Both the position numbers and the translations under genes were made by a program. Below are positions 57,332 through 64,000 of a stretch of 64,000 bases of DNA, piece after piece. This DNA comes from Streptomyces nigra (GTDB lineage Bacteria; Actinomycetota; Actinomycetes; Streptomycetales; Streptomycetaceae): contig NZ_CP029043.1 in the NCBI RefSeq assembly GCF_003074055.1, positions 6,130,501-6,194,500 on the forward strand, given 5' to 3'. The notes below the pieces were generated by a model. The model ran no database searches, was not told the DNA's origin, and saw only the letters and a list, made by a program, of their open reading frames with translations. Numbering within the stretch: position 1 is the stretch's first letter; each line of letters starts with the position of its first letter.

Positions 57332-57612
57332 CCGAACGACGCAACCGCCTCGACCTCGAACCCGACACCGTGGAGCGCGACCTCGTCAAGCTCGTCCTGA
57401 CGGTCGTGGAACTGCTGCGCCAGCTCATGGAGCGCCAGGCGCTGCGCCGGTTCGACGAGGGCGATCTCAGCGAGGAACAGGAGGAGCGGATCGGCCTGAC
57501 GCTGATGCTGCTCGACGACCGGATGACCGAGCTGCGGGACCGGTACGGGCTGCGGCCCGAGGACCTGAACCTGGACCTCGGCCCGCTGGGCCCGCTGCTG
57601 CCCCGGGAGTGA
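57328..57612 (+). CDS. gvpK: gas vesicle protein GvpK
   Basis: 94 residues. The conserved region is VERDLVKLVLTVVELLRQLMERQALRRF and IGLTLMLLDDRMTELRDRYGL, the GvpK pattern. Accessory assembly protein, last gene of the gvp operon. GTG overlaps gvpS. It converges on the downstream methyltransferase with 17 bp between stops. Confidence 0.95.
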   Translation: MTERRNRLDLEPDTVERDLVKLVLTVVELLRQLMERQALRRFDEGDLSEEQEERIGLTLMLLDDRMTELRDRYGLRPEDLNLDLGPLGPLLPRE

Positions 57613-57629
57613 TCCTTCAGAGGCCTGGC

Positions 57630-58463
57630 TCAGGCGTTCTTACGGCACAGGATCTCCCCGTGCAGGACGCTGAACCAGCCGTCCTCCCGCCGTCCCCACG
57701 CCCGCCAGGCCTCCGCCACCTCGCGCAGCTCCGCCGGTGAGGCGTGCCCGCCCCCGGTGGCCTGCTCCGCGTAGGCGGAGGCCACCGTCCGGTCCGCCCA
57801 CAGGCCGCTCCACCAGGCCCGTTCCCCGGCCGTGGCGAACGTCCACGTGCTGGACGTGCAGGTGACGTCCGTGAACCCGGCCGCCAGCGCCCAGGATTTC
57901 AGCCGGCGCCCGGCGTCGGGTTCGCCGCCGTTGGCCCGGGCGACCCGGCGGTACAGGTCCAGCCAGCCGTCCAGGCCGGCGGACTCCGGGTACCAGGTCA
58001 TCGCCGCGTAGTCGGAGTCCCGTACGGCGACGAGGCCGCCGGGCCGGATGACCCGCCGCATCTCGCGCAGCGCCGCCACCGGGTCGCCGACGTGCTGGAG
58101 GACCTGGTGTGCGTGGACCACGTCGAAGGTGCCGTCCGGGAAGTCCAGGGCGTGTACGTCGCCGGGTGCGAAGTCGGCGTTGCGCAGGCCGCGTTCGGCG
58201 GCGGTGGCCCGCGCCCGCTCCAGGATCGCCGGCTCCCGGTCGACCCCGGTGACCTGCCCGTCGGGGACCAGGGCGGCGAGGTCGGCGGTGATCGTGCCCG
58301 GGCCGCAGCCGACGTCCAGGACACGCGTGTGCGGCTTCAGGTGCCCGAGCAGATACGCCGCCGAGTTGGCAGCGGTGCGCCAGGTGTGCGAGCGCAGGAC
58401 GGACTCGTGATGACCATGGGTGTAGACGGCGGTCTCCCGCGTCTGCGACGGCCTGTCGGGCAT
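57630..58463 (-). CDS. class I SAM-dependent methyltransferase (UbiE/Methyltransf_11-like)
   Basis: 277 residues. SAM motif RVLDVGCGPGTITADLAALV, the acidic post-motif VTGVDREPAILERA, and FDVVHAHQVLQHVGDPVAALREM with the methyltransferase-11 pattern. The N-terminus TAVYTHGHHESVLRSHTWRTAANSAAYL is typical of polyketide/ubiquinone-like C- or O-methyltransferases. Substrate unknown. It is monocistronic between two unrelated genes; ATG chosen because MPDRPSQTRETA is close before the family region. Confidence 0.88.
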   Translation of the reverse strand: MPDRPSQTRETAVYTHGHHESVLRSHTWRTAANSAAYLLGHLKPHTRVLDVGCGPGTITADLAALVPDGQVTGVDREPAILERARATAAERGLRNADFAPGDVHALDFPDGTFDVVHAHQVLQHVGDPVAALREMRRVIRPGGLVAVRDSDYAAMTWYPESAGLDGWLDLYRRVARANGGEPDAGRRLKSWALAAGFTDVTCTSSTWTFATAGERAWWSGLWADRTVASAYAEQATGGGHASPAELREVAEAWRAWGRREDGWFSVLHGEILCRKNA

Positions 58464-58583
58464 GGCTGATCCCCTCGTGTCGGCGTACCGGCGACCCGCG
58501 GGGCCGCACCGGACGGTGAGCGTCACCGTACGCCGTCGTGTCGCATGATGAGACCCGCGTACCACCATGCGGGACGATCGCTT

Positions 58584-60077
58584 CTATGAGCCCGGCAGGG
58601 GGCGGTAGACCGTCAGTGCCTCCGGCAACTTCTCCAGCGTCACCTCGCCGCCCACTTCGGTCACCTCGCCGTCGTACGCCAGTGGGGTGCCCGGGTCGAC
58701 GGTTGTCAGCCGCAGCCGGGTCACCTGGACGGCCGCGTGGACGGGGGAGCGGCTCAGCGGACCGGCGACGGCCGCGGCGAGCAGCCGTAGCGCGGGCCGA
58801 CGCCCGCCGTGCACGACCCGGACGTCCAGGACCCCGTCCGCGAGGTCCGGCCGGCGCGCGGGCGCGAGCCCCAGCCGGTGATAGGTGCCGTTCCCGGCGA
58901 ACAGCAGCCACAACGGGTGGGCGCCGTCCCCGACTTCGGCCCGCAGCGGGTGCCGGTCCCGGCGCAGGACGCGCGCGGCGGCGAGCACCCCGGCGGGCCA
59001 GTCGCCGACCTTGGACGCGAACCGGTCCCGCTCGCGCACCAGTTCCGGGTACACGCCGAGGCTGCAGGTGTTGAGGAAGACGCCCTCCTGCCCGGGGCTG
59101 CGGAAGCGGCCCACGTCCACGCGCACCGCCTCGCCGCGTGCCACGGCCCGGCTCAGATCGGTCTCGTCCTCCACACCCAGGTCGAGCGCGAAGTGGTTCA
59201 ACGTGCCGCCGGGCAGCACCGCCAGCGGCAGCCCGTGCCGCAGCGCGACCTCGGCCGCCGCGTTCACCGACCCGTCGCCGCCGCACACCCCGAGCGCCCG
59301 GGCGTGCCCGGCCGCCCGCTCCAACTCGGCGCCCAGATCGCGCGGTTCGCACTCGACGACCTCGGCGCGCGGCAGCAGGTCCAGCAGGGCGTGCACCCGA
59401 TCCGAGCTCCCCGCGCGTTTGTTGGCGACGATCACCAGGCCGTCGCCCTCGGGCAGCGCGGGCACGTCCGCGCGCGGGCGGGCCGGCGGCACCTGTGGAT
59501 CACGGGGCGGCACCAGCCCTCGTACGGCGTACGCGGCACCCGCCCCGAGCGCCGCGCCCACCAGTACGTCGCTGGGGAAGTGCACCCCCGTGTAGACCCG
59601 GGACAGCGCCACCGACCAGGCGACCGGCGCCACCGCCAGACCCCACTTCGGCGACTCCAGGGCCACCCCGGTCGCGAACGCCGCCGCCGACGCCGCGTGA
59701 CCCGACGGGAACGACGTGGTGATCGGCTGCCGCTTCAGCTGCCGCACCCGCGGCACCGCCTCCAGCCCCGGCCGGGGCCTGCGCACCGACCGCTTGCCGA
59801 GCGTGTTGATGGTCAGCGACGCCAGTCCCAGCGAGGCCAGACCGCGCGCCGCGGCCCGGCGGCCCCGGGGCGAGCGGGAGGCGGCGATCGCGGCGGCCGC
59901 GGCGAACCAGAGCACCCCGTGGTTGGCGCTCCGGCTCAGCCTCGGCAGGACGGGCTCGGCGAACGGCCAGTTCCGCTCCGCCGCGAACTCGAACAGCCGG
60001 GAGTCGAACGCGAGGAAGCGGTCGCGCAGCGCGTGCCGGCCGGGCAGGGGGACCGTGAGGTCGACGTCTGGGCTCAT
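58584..60077 (-). CDS. bifunctional PAP2 phosphatase / diacylglycerol-kinase-family lipid kinase fusion
   Basis: 497 residues. Residues 40-195 are a membrane PAP2 phosphatase: K95-R-S-V-R-R-P-R-P, P124-S-G-H, and SRVYTGVHFPSDV (159-171), with 5-6 hydrophobic helices. Residues 212-490 are a DAGK/YegS-like lipid kinase: CGGDGSVN (265-272) and PGGTLNHFAL (289-298). The protein could dephosphorylate a lipid phosphate and phosphorylate a diacylglycerol or related lipid in the same membrane. Such fusions are known in actinobacteria but the pathway is not. Divergent from the histidine phosphatase with 70 bp between. Confidence 0.92.
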   Translation of the reverse strand: MSPDVDLTVPLPGRHALRDRFLAFDSRLFEFAAERNWPFAEPVLPRLSRSANHGVLWFAAAAAIAASRSPRGRRAAARGLASLGLASLTINTLGKRSVRRPRPGLEAVPRVRQLKRQPITTSFPSGHAASAAAFATGVALESPKWGLAVAPVAWSVALSRVYTGVHFPSDVLVGAALGAGAAYAVRGLVPPRDPQVPPARPRADVPALPEGDGLVIVANKRAGSSDRVHALLDLLPRAEVVECEPRDLGAELERAAGHARALGVCGGDGSVNAAAEVALRHGLPLAVLPGGTLNHFALDLGVEDETDLSRAVARGEAVRVDVGRFRSPGQEGVFLNTCSLGVYPELVRERDRFASKVGDWPAGVLAAARVLRRDRHPLRAEVGDGAHPLWLLFAGNGTYHRLGLAPARRPDLADGVLDVRVVHGGRRPALRLLAAAVAGPLSRSPVHAAVQVTRLRLTTVDPGTPLAYDGEVTEVGGEVTLEKLPEALTVYRPLPGS

Positions 60078-60147
60078 ACAGCCCTGGGTACCCTGAACCG
60101 GCCCCGAGCTGTCCGGTCCGCGCGGATCGACACACGAAGGAACCCCG

Positions 60148-60807
60148 ATGCGCCTGCTGCTCGTCCGCCACGGCCAGACCACCGCCAACGTGGACTACCT
60201 GCTCGACACGGCACCTCCAGGGGCGCCCCTCACGCCCCTCGGCGAACAGCAGGCCGCCGCTCTGCCCGACGCGCTCGCCGACGAGGACATCGAGGCGGTC
60301 TACGCCTCCACCCTGATCCGCACCCAGGCCACCGCCGCCCCGCTGGCCGCAGCGCGGGGCCTGGACGTGCGGGTGCGCGACGGCATCCGCGAGGTGTCCG
60401 CCGGAGACATGGAGCTGCTGGACGGCCACGCCGAGGAGGCCGAGCCCTATATGCGGACCGTTTTCGCCTGGGCCGCCGGGGACACGGCCCTGCGCATGCC
60501 GGGCGGCGAGAGCGGCGACGAGGCGCTCGGCCGCTACGACGCCGTGATCGCGGAGGCCGCCGCGAGCGGGGCCGGGACGGTCGCCATGGTCAGTCACGGC
60601 GCCGCGATCCGCATGTGGACCGCGGCCCGCGCCGCCAACGTCGACGTGGCCTTCGCCGCCTCCCACCCGCTGGAGAACACCGGGGTCGTGATCCTGGAGG
60701 GCGCGCCCGGCGAGGGCTGGAAGGCGCTGTCCTGGGCGGGCGCGGTGGTGGCCCCGGCGGGCGACGGCGGCCCCACCGGCCGGCCCGTCGACGACCCGCA
60801 GGTGTAG
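60148..60807 (+). CDS. histidine phosphatase superfamily protein (phosphoglycerate mutase-like)
   Basis: 219 residues. It opens LLLVRHGQTTANVDYLLD, the RHG motif with the catalytic His, and has SHGAAIRMW late with the second His. The branch with DTAPPGAPLTPLGEQQA is typical of broad-specificity phosphatases. Substrate cannot be told. ATG behind GAAGGAACC. It lies between the PAP2/DAGK fusion and the ABC-F gene, 90 bp from the latter. Confidence 0.9.
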   Translation: MRLLLVRHGQTTANVDYLLDTAPPGAPLTPLGEQQAAALPDALADEDIEAVYASTLIRTQATAAPLAAARGLDVRVRDGIREVSAGDMELLDGHAEEAEPYMRTVFAWAAGDTALRMPGGESGDEALGRYDAVIAEAAASGAGTVAMVSHGAAIRMWTAARAANVDVAFAASHPLENTGVVILEGAPGEGWKALSWAGAVVAPAGDGGPTGRPVDDPQV

Positions 60808-60897
60808 GGCCTGTCGTTCGGATCGTCCCGGCGTCGCGCACCGGCACCGCGATAACGGTTTGCCCCCGCTCCGGGGCGCCCCGGAGAATGCGGTCCC

Positions 60898-62517
60898 ATG
60901 GGACATCTGGAAGCCGCGCACCTCGAGTACCACCTCCCCGACGGGAGGGCGCTGCTCGGCGATGTCTCGTTCCGGGTCGGCGAAGGCGCCGTGGTGGCGC
61001 TGGTCGGGCCCAACGGCGCCGGCAAGACCACCCTGCTCCGGCTGATCTCCGGCGAGCTGAAGCCGCACGGCGGCACCGTCACCGTCAGCGGCGGCCTCGG
61101 GGTGATGCGCCAGTTCGTGGGCTCGGTGCGGGACGAGACGACCGTACGCGACCTGCTGGTCTCGGTGGCGCCGCCCCGGATCCGGGAGGCGGCCCGGGCC
61201 GTCGACGCCGCCGAGCACGCGATCATGACGGTCGACGACGAGGCCGCCCAGCTGCGGTACGCGCAGGCGCTCGCCGACTGGGCGGAGGCGCGCGGCTACG
61301 AGGCCGAGACGCTGTGGGACATGTGCACCACGGCCGCGCTCGGCGTGCCCTACGAGAAGGCGCAGTGGCGGCAGGTGCGGACCCTGTCCGGCGGTGAGCA
61401 GAAGCGGCTGGTGCTGGAGGCGCTGCTGCGCGGCACCGACGAGGTCCTGCTGCTGGACGAGCCGGACAACTACCTCGATGTGCCCGGCCAACGCTGGCTG
61501 GAGGAGCGCCTGAAGGAGACCCGCAAGACGGTCCTCTTCGTCTCCCACGACCGTGAACTCCTGGCCCGCGCCGCCGAGAAGATCGTCTCCGTGGAGCCCT
61601 CCCCGGCCGGCGCGGACGCCTGGGTGCACGGCGGCGGCTTCACGACGTACCACGAGGCCCGCCGGCAGCGCTTCGCCCGCTTCGAGGAGTTGCGCAGACG
61701 CTGGGACGAGAAGCACGCCCAGCTGAAGAAGCTGGTGCTGACGCTGCGTCAGGCCGCCGAGAACAGCCCGGACATGGCCTCCCGCTACCGGGCGGCCCAG
61801 ACCCGGCTGCGTAAGTTCGAGGAGGCGGGCCCGCCGCCCGAGCCGCCCCGCGAGCAGGACATCCGGATGCGCCTCAAGGGCGGCCGCACCGGCGTCCGGG
61901 CGGTCACCTGCGAGGACCTGGAACTGACCGGTCTGATGAAGCCGTTCTCGCTGGAGGTGTTCTACGGCGAACGCGTCGCCGTCCTCGGGTCCAACGGCTC
62001 CGGCAAGTCCCACTTCCTGCGTCTGCTGGCCGGCGAGGACGTCGCGCACACCGGCCGGTGGAAGCTCGGGGCGCGTGTGCTGCCGGGCCACTTCGCGCAG
62101 ACCCACGCGCACCCCGAGCTGATGGGCCGCACGCTCCTCGACATCCTGTGGACCGAGCACTCGCAGGACCGGGGCGCCGCCATGTCCCGGCTGCGCCGCT
62201 ACGAGCTGACCCAGCAGGCCGAGCAGGCCTTCGACCGGCTCTCCGGCGGCCAGCAGGCCCGTTTCCAGATCCTGCTGCTGGAGCTGGAGGGCGTCACGGC
62301 CCTGCTGCTCGACGAGCCCACCGACAACCTCGACCTGGAGTCCGCCGAGGCGCTCCAGGAAGGGCTGGAGGCGTTCGAGGGGACCGTCCTCGCGGTCACC
62401 CACGACCGCTGGTTCGCCCGCTCCTTCGACCGCTACCTGGTCTTCGGCAGCGACGGACGTGTCCGCGAGACACCGGAGCCGGTGTGGGACGAGCGCCGGG
62501 TGGAGCGGGCGCGCTAG
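60898..62517 (+). CDS. ABC-F family ATPase (ribosome-associated)
   Basis: 539 residues with two ABC domains and no membrane segments. Walker A: GPNGAGKTT (37-45) and GSNGSGKSH (about 364-372); signatures LSGGEQKRL and LSGGQQARF; Walker B LLLDEPDNYLDVP and LLLDEPTDNLDL. The linker (about 255-320) contains the basic, coiled RFARFEELRRRWDEKHAQLKKL, the P-site tRNA interaction motif region. ABC-F proteins act on ribosomes: translation factors or antibiotic-resistance proteins. Exact subfamily is not resolved. Convergent with the Vms1-like gene. Confidence 0.93.
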   Translation: MGHLEAAHLEYHLPDGRALLGDVSFRVGEGAVVALVGPNGAGKTTLLRLISGELKPHGGTVTVSGGLGVMRQFVGSVRDETTVRDLLVSVAPPRIREAARAVDAAEHAIMTVDDEAAQLRYAQALADWAEARGYEAETLWDMCTTAALGVPYEKAQWRQVRTLSGGEQKRLVLEALLRGTDEVLLLDEPDNYLDVPGQRWLEERLKETRKTVLFVSHDRELLARAAEKIVSVEPSPAGADAWVHGGGFTTYHEARRQRFARFEELRRRWDEKHAQLKKLVLTLRQAAENSPDMASRYRAAQTRLRKFEEAGPPPEPPREQDIRMRLKGGRTGVRAVTCEDLELTGLMKPFSLEVFYGERVAVLGSNGSGKSHFLRLLAGEDVAHTGRWKLGARVLPGHFAQTHAHPELMGRTLLDILWTEHSQDRGAAMSRLRRYELTQQAEQAFDRLSGGQQARFQILLLELEGVTALLLDEPTDNLDLESAEALQEGLEAFEGTVLAVTHDRWFARSFDRYLVFGSDGRVRETPEPVWDERRVERAR

Positions 62518-62557
62518 GGGTTTCCACGCCCGGCCCAGGTGTTTTCCCGACCCGGGC

Positions 62558-63673
62558 TCACGCCCAGCGCAGCAGGGCGCCCAGGCCGCCCGCCGGGGCC
62601 TCCTCGCGGGCGGCGCCGTCCGCCGGGCCCACCGACACCGCGGCGGCGCCCGTGGCGACCGCGGACCGGATCAGCGCGTCGTCGGCACGGGCCGACCAGG
62701 AGTTCTGCTCGCCGAGGATCCGCAGATCCGTGCGGCGCACGGCCACCTGGTCGGGGTCCTCGCCGATCCACACCTCGCGGTGCGCGTCCGGCCCGTCCGG
62801 GCGGATCAGCAGTTCGTCGATCCGGTGCTCACGGGCGGCCTCGACCAGCGCGGGCACGCCCTCCACGGCTCCGGCACGGCCCTCGTCGTCCGGGGTGCGG
62901 GCCGCCAGGAACCGGTCCATCTCGGTCTCCGCCCGGCCACGTACGTGCTCCTCGCGGATCCGGGCCACGTCGTCGTCCAGCAGCCTGCTGCCCGAGCCGT
63001 GCGGGGCCTCGACGACCGCGTCCCGCAGCCGCCGCGGCAGCCGCTCGTGCACGGCCCGCCGCTCCCGGTCGTCACCGACCAGGATCACCAGGTCGGCGCC
63101 GGTCTCCTCCTGGCACACGGACAGCGCGTCGGCGACCTCCGCCGCGTTGTGCTCCCAGGTGTTCTCGACCTTCAGCTGGAAGTGCCGTTCGGACCAGTCG
63201 GACGACGCGGTGCGGTGGATGGGGTGCTCACGGCCCGTGACGGAGCCGGCGTCCCGCCCGCCCAGGGCGTCGCGCAGCTCGAAGTCCGCGCCCTTGCGGT
63301 CGACGTAGGCCACCACGCAGACCGGGTCCTCACCGGCCAGCTCCAGCAGGGGAGCGGTGTGCGGCAGCGGCGCCCAGTGGGCGCTGTCGCGCTGCGGGGG
63401 ACGGGCCAGCGACGCCTGGAGCACCACCTCACCCGCATGGGCGAAGATCGCCCGCCCGTTCGGCTCGGACGAGTGTTCCAGCGCCTCCAGCGCACCGCGT
63501 ACGGCCGCGCAGGTCGCGGTGTCGCAGCCCTGCTCGGCGAGGTCGTCGGTCAGGGCCCGCGCGGTCAGATGCCGCTCGTGCGGTGTGTCCTCCGTATGCC
63601 GGGAGGTCCCCACGTACACGGAGGCCCAGGGGCCGGGGTGTTCGTACAGTGGATGCAGAAAGGCGAGGTCCAT
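62558..63673 (-). CDS. Vms1/Ankzf1-like protein (baeRF family), possible peptidyl-tRNA hydrolase
   Basis: 371 residues, starting MDLAFLHPLYEHPGPWASVYV. It resembles the bacterial archaeo-eukaryotic release-factor (baeRF) family that NCBI labels Vms1/Ankzf1 family peptidyl-tRNA hydrolase and which includes Rv2629 of M. tuberculosis. Late segments are VEGVPALVEAAREHRIDELLI and VRRTDLRILGEQNSWSARADDALI. No GGQ is present, as in this bacterial branch. It may cleave peptidyl-tRNA in stalled complexes. It faces the ABC-F gene, another ribosome-linked protein. The family call is made by pattern recognition only. Confidence 0.7.
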   Translation of the reverse strand: MDLAFLHPLYEHPGPWASVYVGTSRHTEDTPHERHLTARALTDDLAEQGCDTATCAAVRGALEALEHSSEPNGRAIFAHAGEVVLQASLARPPQRDSAHWAPLPHTAPLLELAGEDPVCVVAYVDRKGADFELRDALGGRDAGSVTGREHPIHRTASSDWSERHFQLKVENTWEHNAAEVADALSVCQEETGADLVILVGDDRERRAVHERLPRRLRDAVVEAPHGSGSRLLDDDVARIREEHVRGRAETEMDRFLAARTPDDEGRAGAVEGVPALVEAAREHRIDELLIRPDGPDAHREVWIGEDPDQVAVRRTDLRILGEQNSWSARADDALIRSAVATGAAAVSVGPADGAAREEAPAGGLGALLRWA

Positions 63674-63760
63674 GACTGTCTCCCGTGCGCCTCGGGGGCT
63701 GTGTGCTCAGCGGGCGGGTACCCGGACGGCATGGTTGGACACGACGAGCGGGGCACCACG

Positions 63761-64000
63761 ATGACCGGAGTCGACCCCGGCCGGCTGGACGATCAGCAGC
63801 TCATGAAGGAGCTGGAGACGATCCACCGGACGCGCCACGACACGCTGCTGTACGGCTCGAACGACGCGCTGCGGGCCCACAACGAACGCATGGCACAGCT
63901 GGAGGGCGAGTATCTGCGCCGCAATCCCGGCCGCCTGGTGGCCGCCGGACGCACCCGTGAGGGGGCCCGTGACCGCGACGGCGGCACCGCGCCCGCCGCA
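63761..64000 (+). CDS. small conserved actinobacterial protein (DUF6158-like), 3' end beyond the window
   Basis: Visible 80 codons: MTGVDPGRLDDQQLMKELETIHRTRHDTLLYGSNDALRAHN, then AQLEGEYLRRNPGRLVAAGRTREGARDRDG, a helical hydrophilic protein typical of a short (~80-90 residues) conserved Streptomyces family. No stop codon is seen before the window ends. An alternative ATG ten codons upstream (63731) exists. Function unknown. Confidence 0.72.
   Translation, partial: MTGVDPGRLDDQQLMKELETIHRTRHDTLLYGSNDALRAHNERMAQLEGEYLRRNPGRLVAAGRTREGARDRDGGTAPAA

Noticed and set aside
1..64000. Genomic island, prophage or insertion sequence
   Set aside because: No integrase, transposase, tRNA-linked direct repeats or regional drop in GC were noticed; the holin-like gene at 47432 is a normal chromosomal membrane protein.

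Overview
The window is chromosomal DNA of very high G+C with strong third-position GC bias, GTG/TTG starts, GTGA/ATGA gene overlaps, only two TTA leucine codons, an actinobacterial gas-vesicle cluster, a crotonyl-CoA carboxylase/reductase operon and a SpoIIE-type phosphatase. This points to a Streptomyces (or close relative) chromosome. From memory, the order ccr-ecm-mcl..., psd/pssA, cobB, and NDH2-tkt-ligD-gvp resembles the SCO646x-SCO650x region of S. coelicolor; no alignment was run. I see no tRNA, rRNA, insertion sequence, prophage or CRISPR array.

Region by region. (1) 1-4086, minus strand: mutA-mutB-meaB, the adenosylcobalamin-dependent methylmalonyl-CoA mutase and its GTPase chaperone. 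Divergent from it is a cobalamin riboswitch leading a small [2Fe-2S] ferredoxin-like gene. (2) 5-10.5 kb: gamma-glutamyltransferase, inositol-monophosphatase family enzyme, FAD oxidoreductase, macrodomain deacetylase, lipoprotein. (3) 10.5-15.2 kb: alkylation repair (Ada/AlkA fusion, Ogt) beside a sirtuin, a solitary VapB-like antitoxin, a Nudix hydrolase and an ADP-ribosylglycohydrolase. (4) 15.3-18.1 kb: glycerate kinase, then the phosphatidylserine/phosphatidylethanolamine pair psd-pssA. (5) 18.2-24.3 kb: a five-gene ethylmalonyl-CoA pathway operon (ccr, ecm, mcl, MaoC hydratase, acyl-CoA dehydrogenase), preceded by a TetR regulator and a tandem-fused 3-hydroxyacyl-CoA dehydrogenase that could supply its precursor.

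(6) 27.8-41 kb: a mixed block with a TTA-containing HEAT-repeat protein, GNAT, RidA, a secreted tripeptidyl-aminopeptidase-like hydrolase, an Rv2578c-type radical SAM protein with a perfect SOS-box core upstream, an MFS exporter fused to carboxypeptidase-regulatory-like repeats, a TTA-containing PAS/GAF/SpoIIE/ATPase phosphatase, a methyltransferase, a universal stress protein and an APC permease. (7) 41-46 kb: an overlapping operon of four peptidases (M55, M20, S9, S66). (8) 46-52 kb: small membrane proteins, then a coupled operon of NDH-2-like oxidoreductase, transketolase and LigD-type polymerase. (9) 52.3-57.6 kb: the gas-vesicle operon gvpOAFGYZJLSK. (10) 57.6-64 kb: methyltransferase, PAP2/diacylglycerol-kinase fusion, histidine phosphatase, ABC-F ATPase, a Vms1/Ankzf1-like (baeRF) protein and the start of a small conserved protein.

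Functional threads: acyl-CoA carbon flow through two B12 mutases (propionyl/methylmalonyl and ethylmalonyl branches); ADP-ribose and NAD chemistry next to alkylation repair; stress and developmental physiology (bldA-type TTA codons, SpoIIE, UspA, gas vesicles, a putative LexA target). The best candidates for undescribed biology are the oppositely charged tails of GvpY and GvpZ, the NDH2-tkt-ligD operon feeding into gvp, and the ADP-ribose gene neighbourhood.
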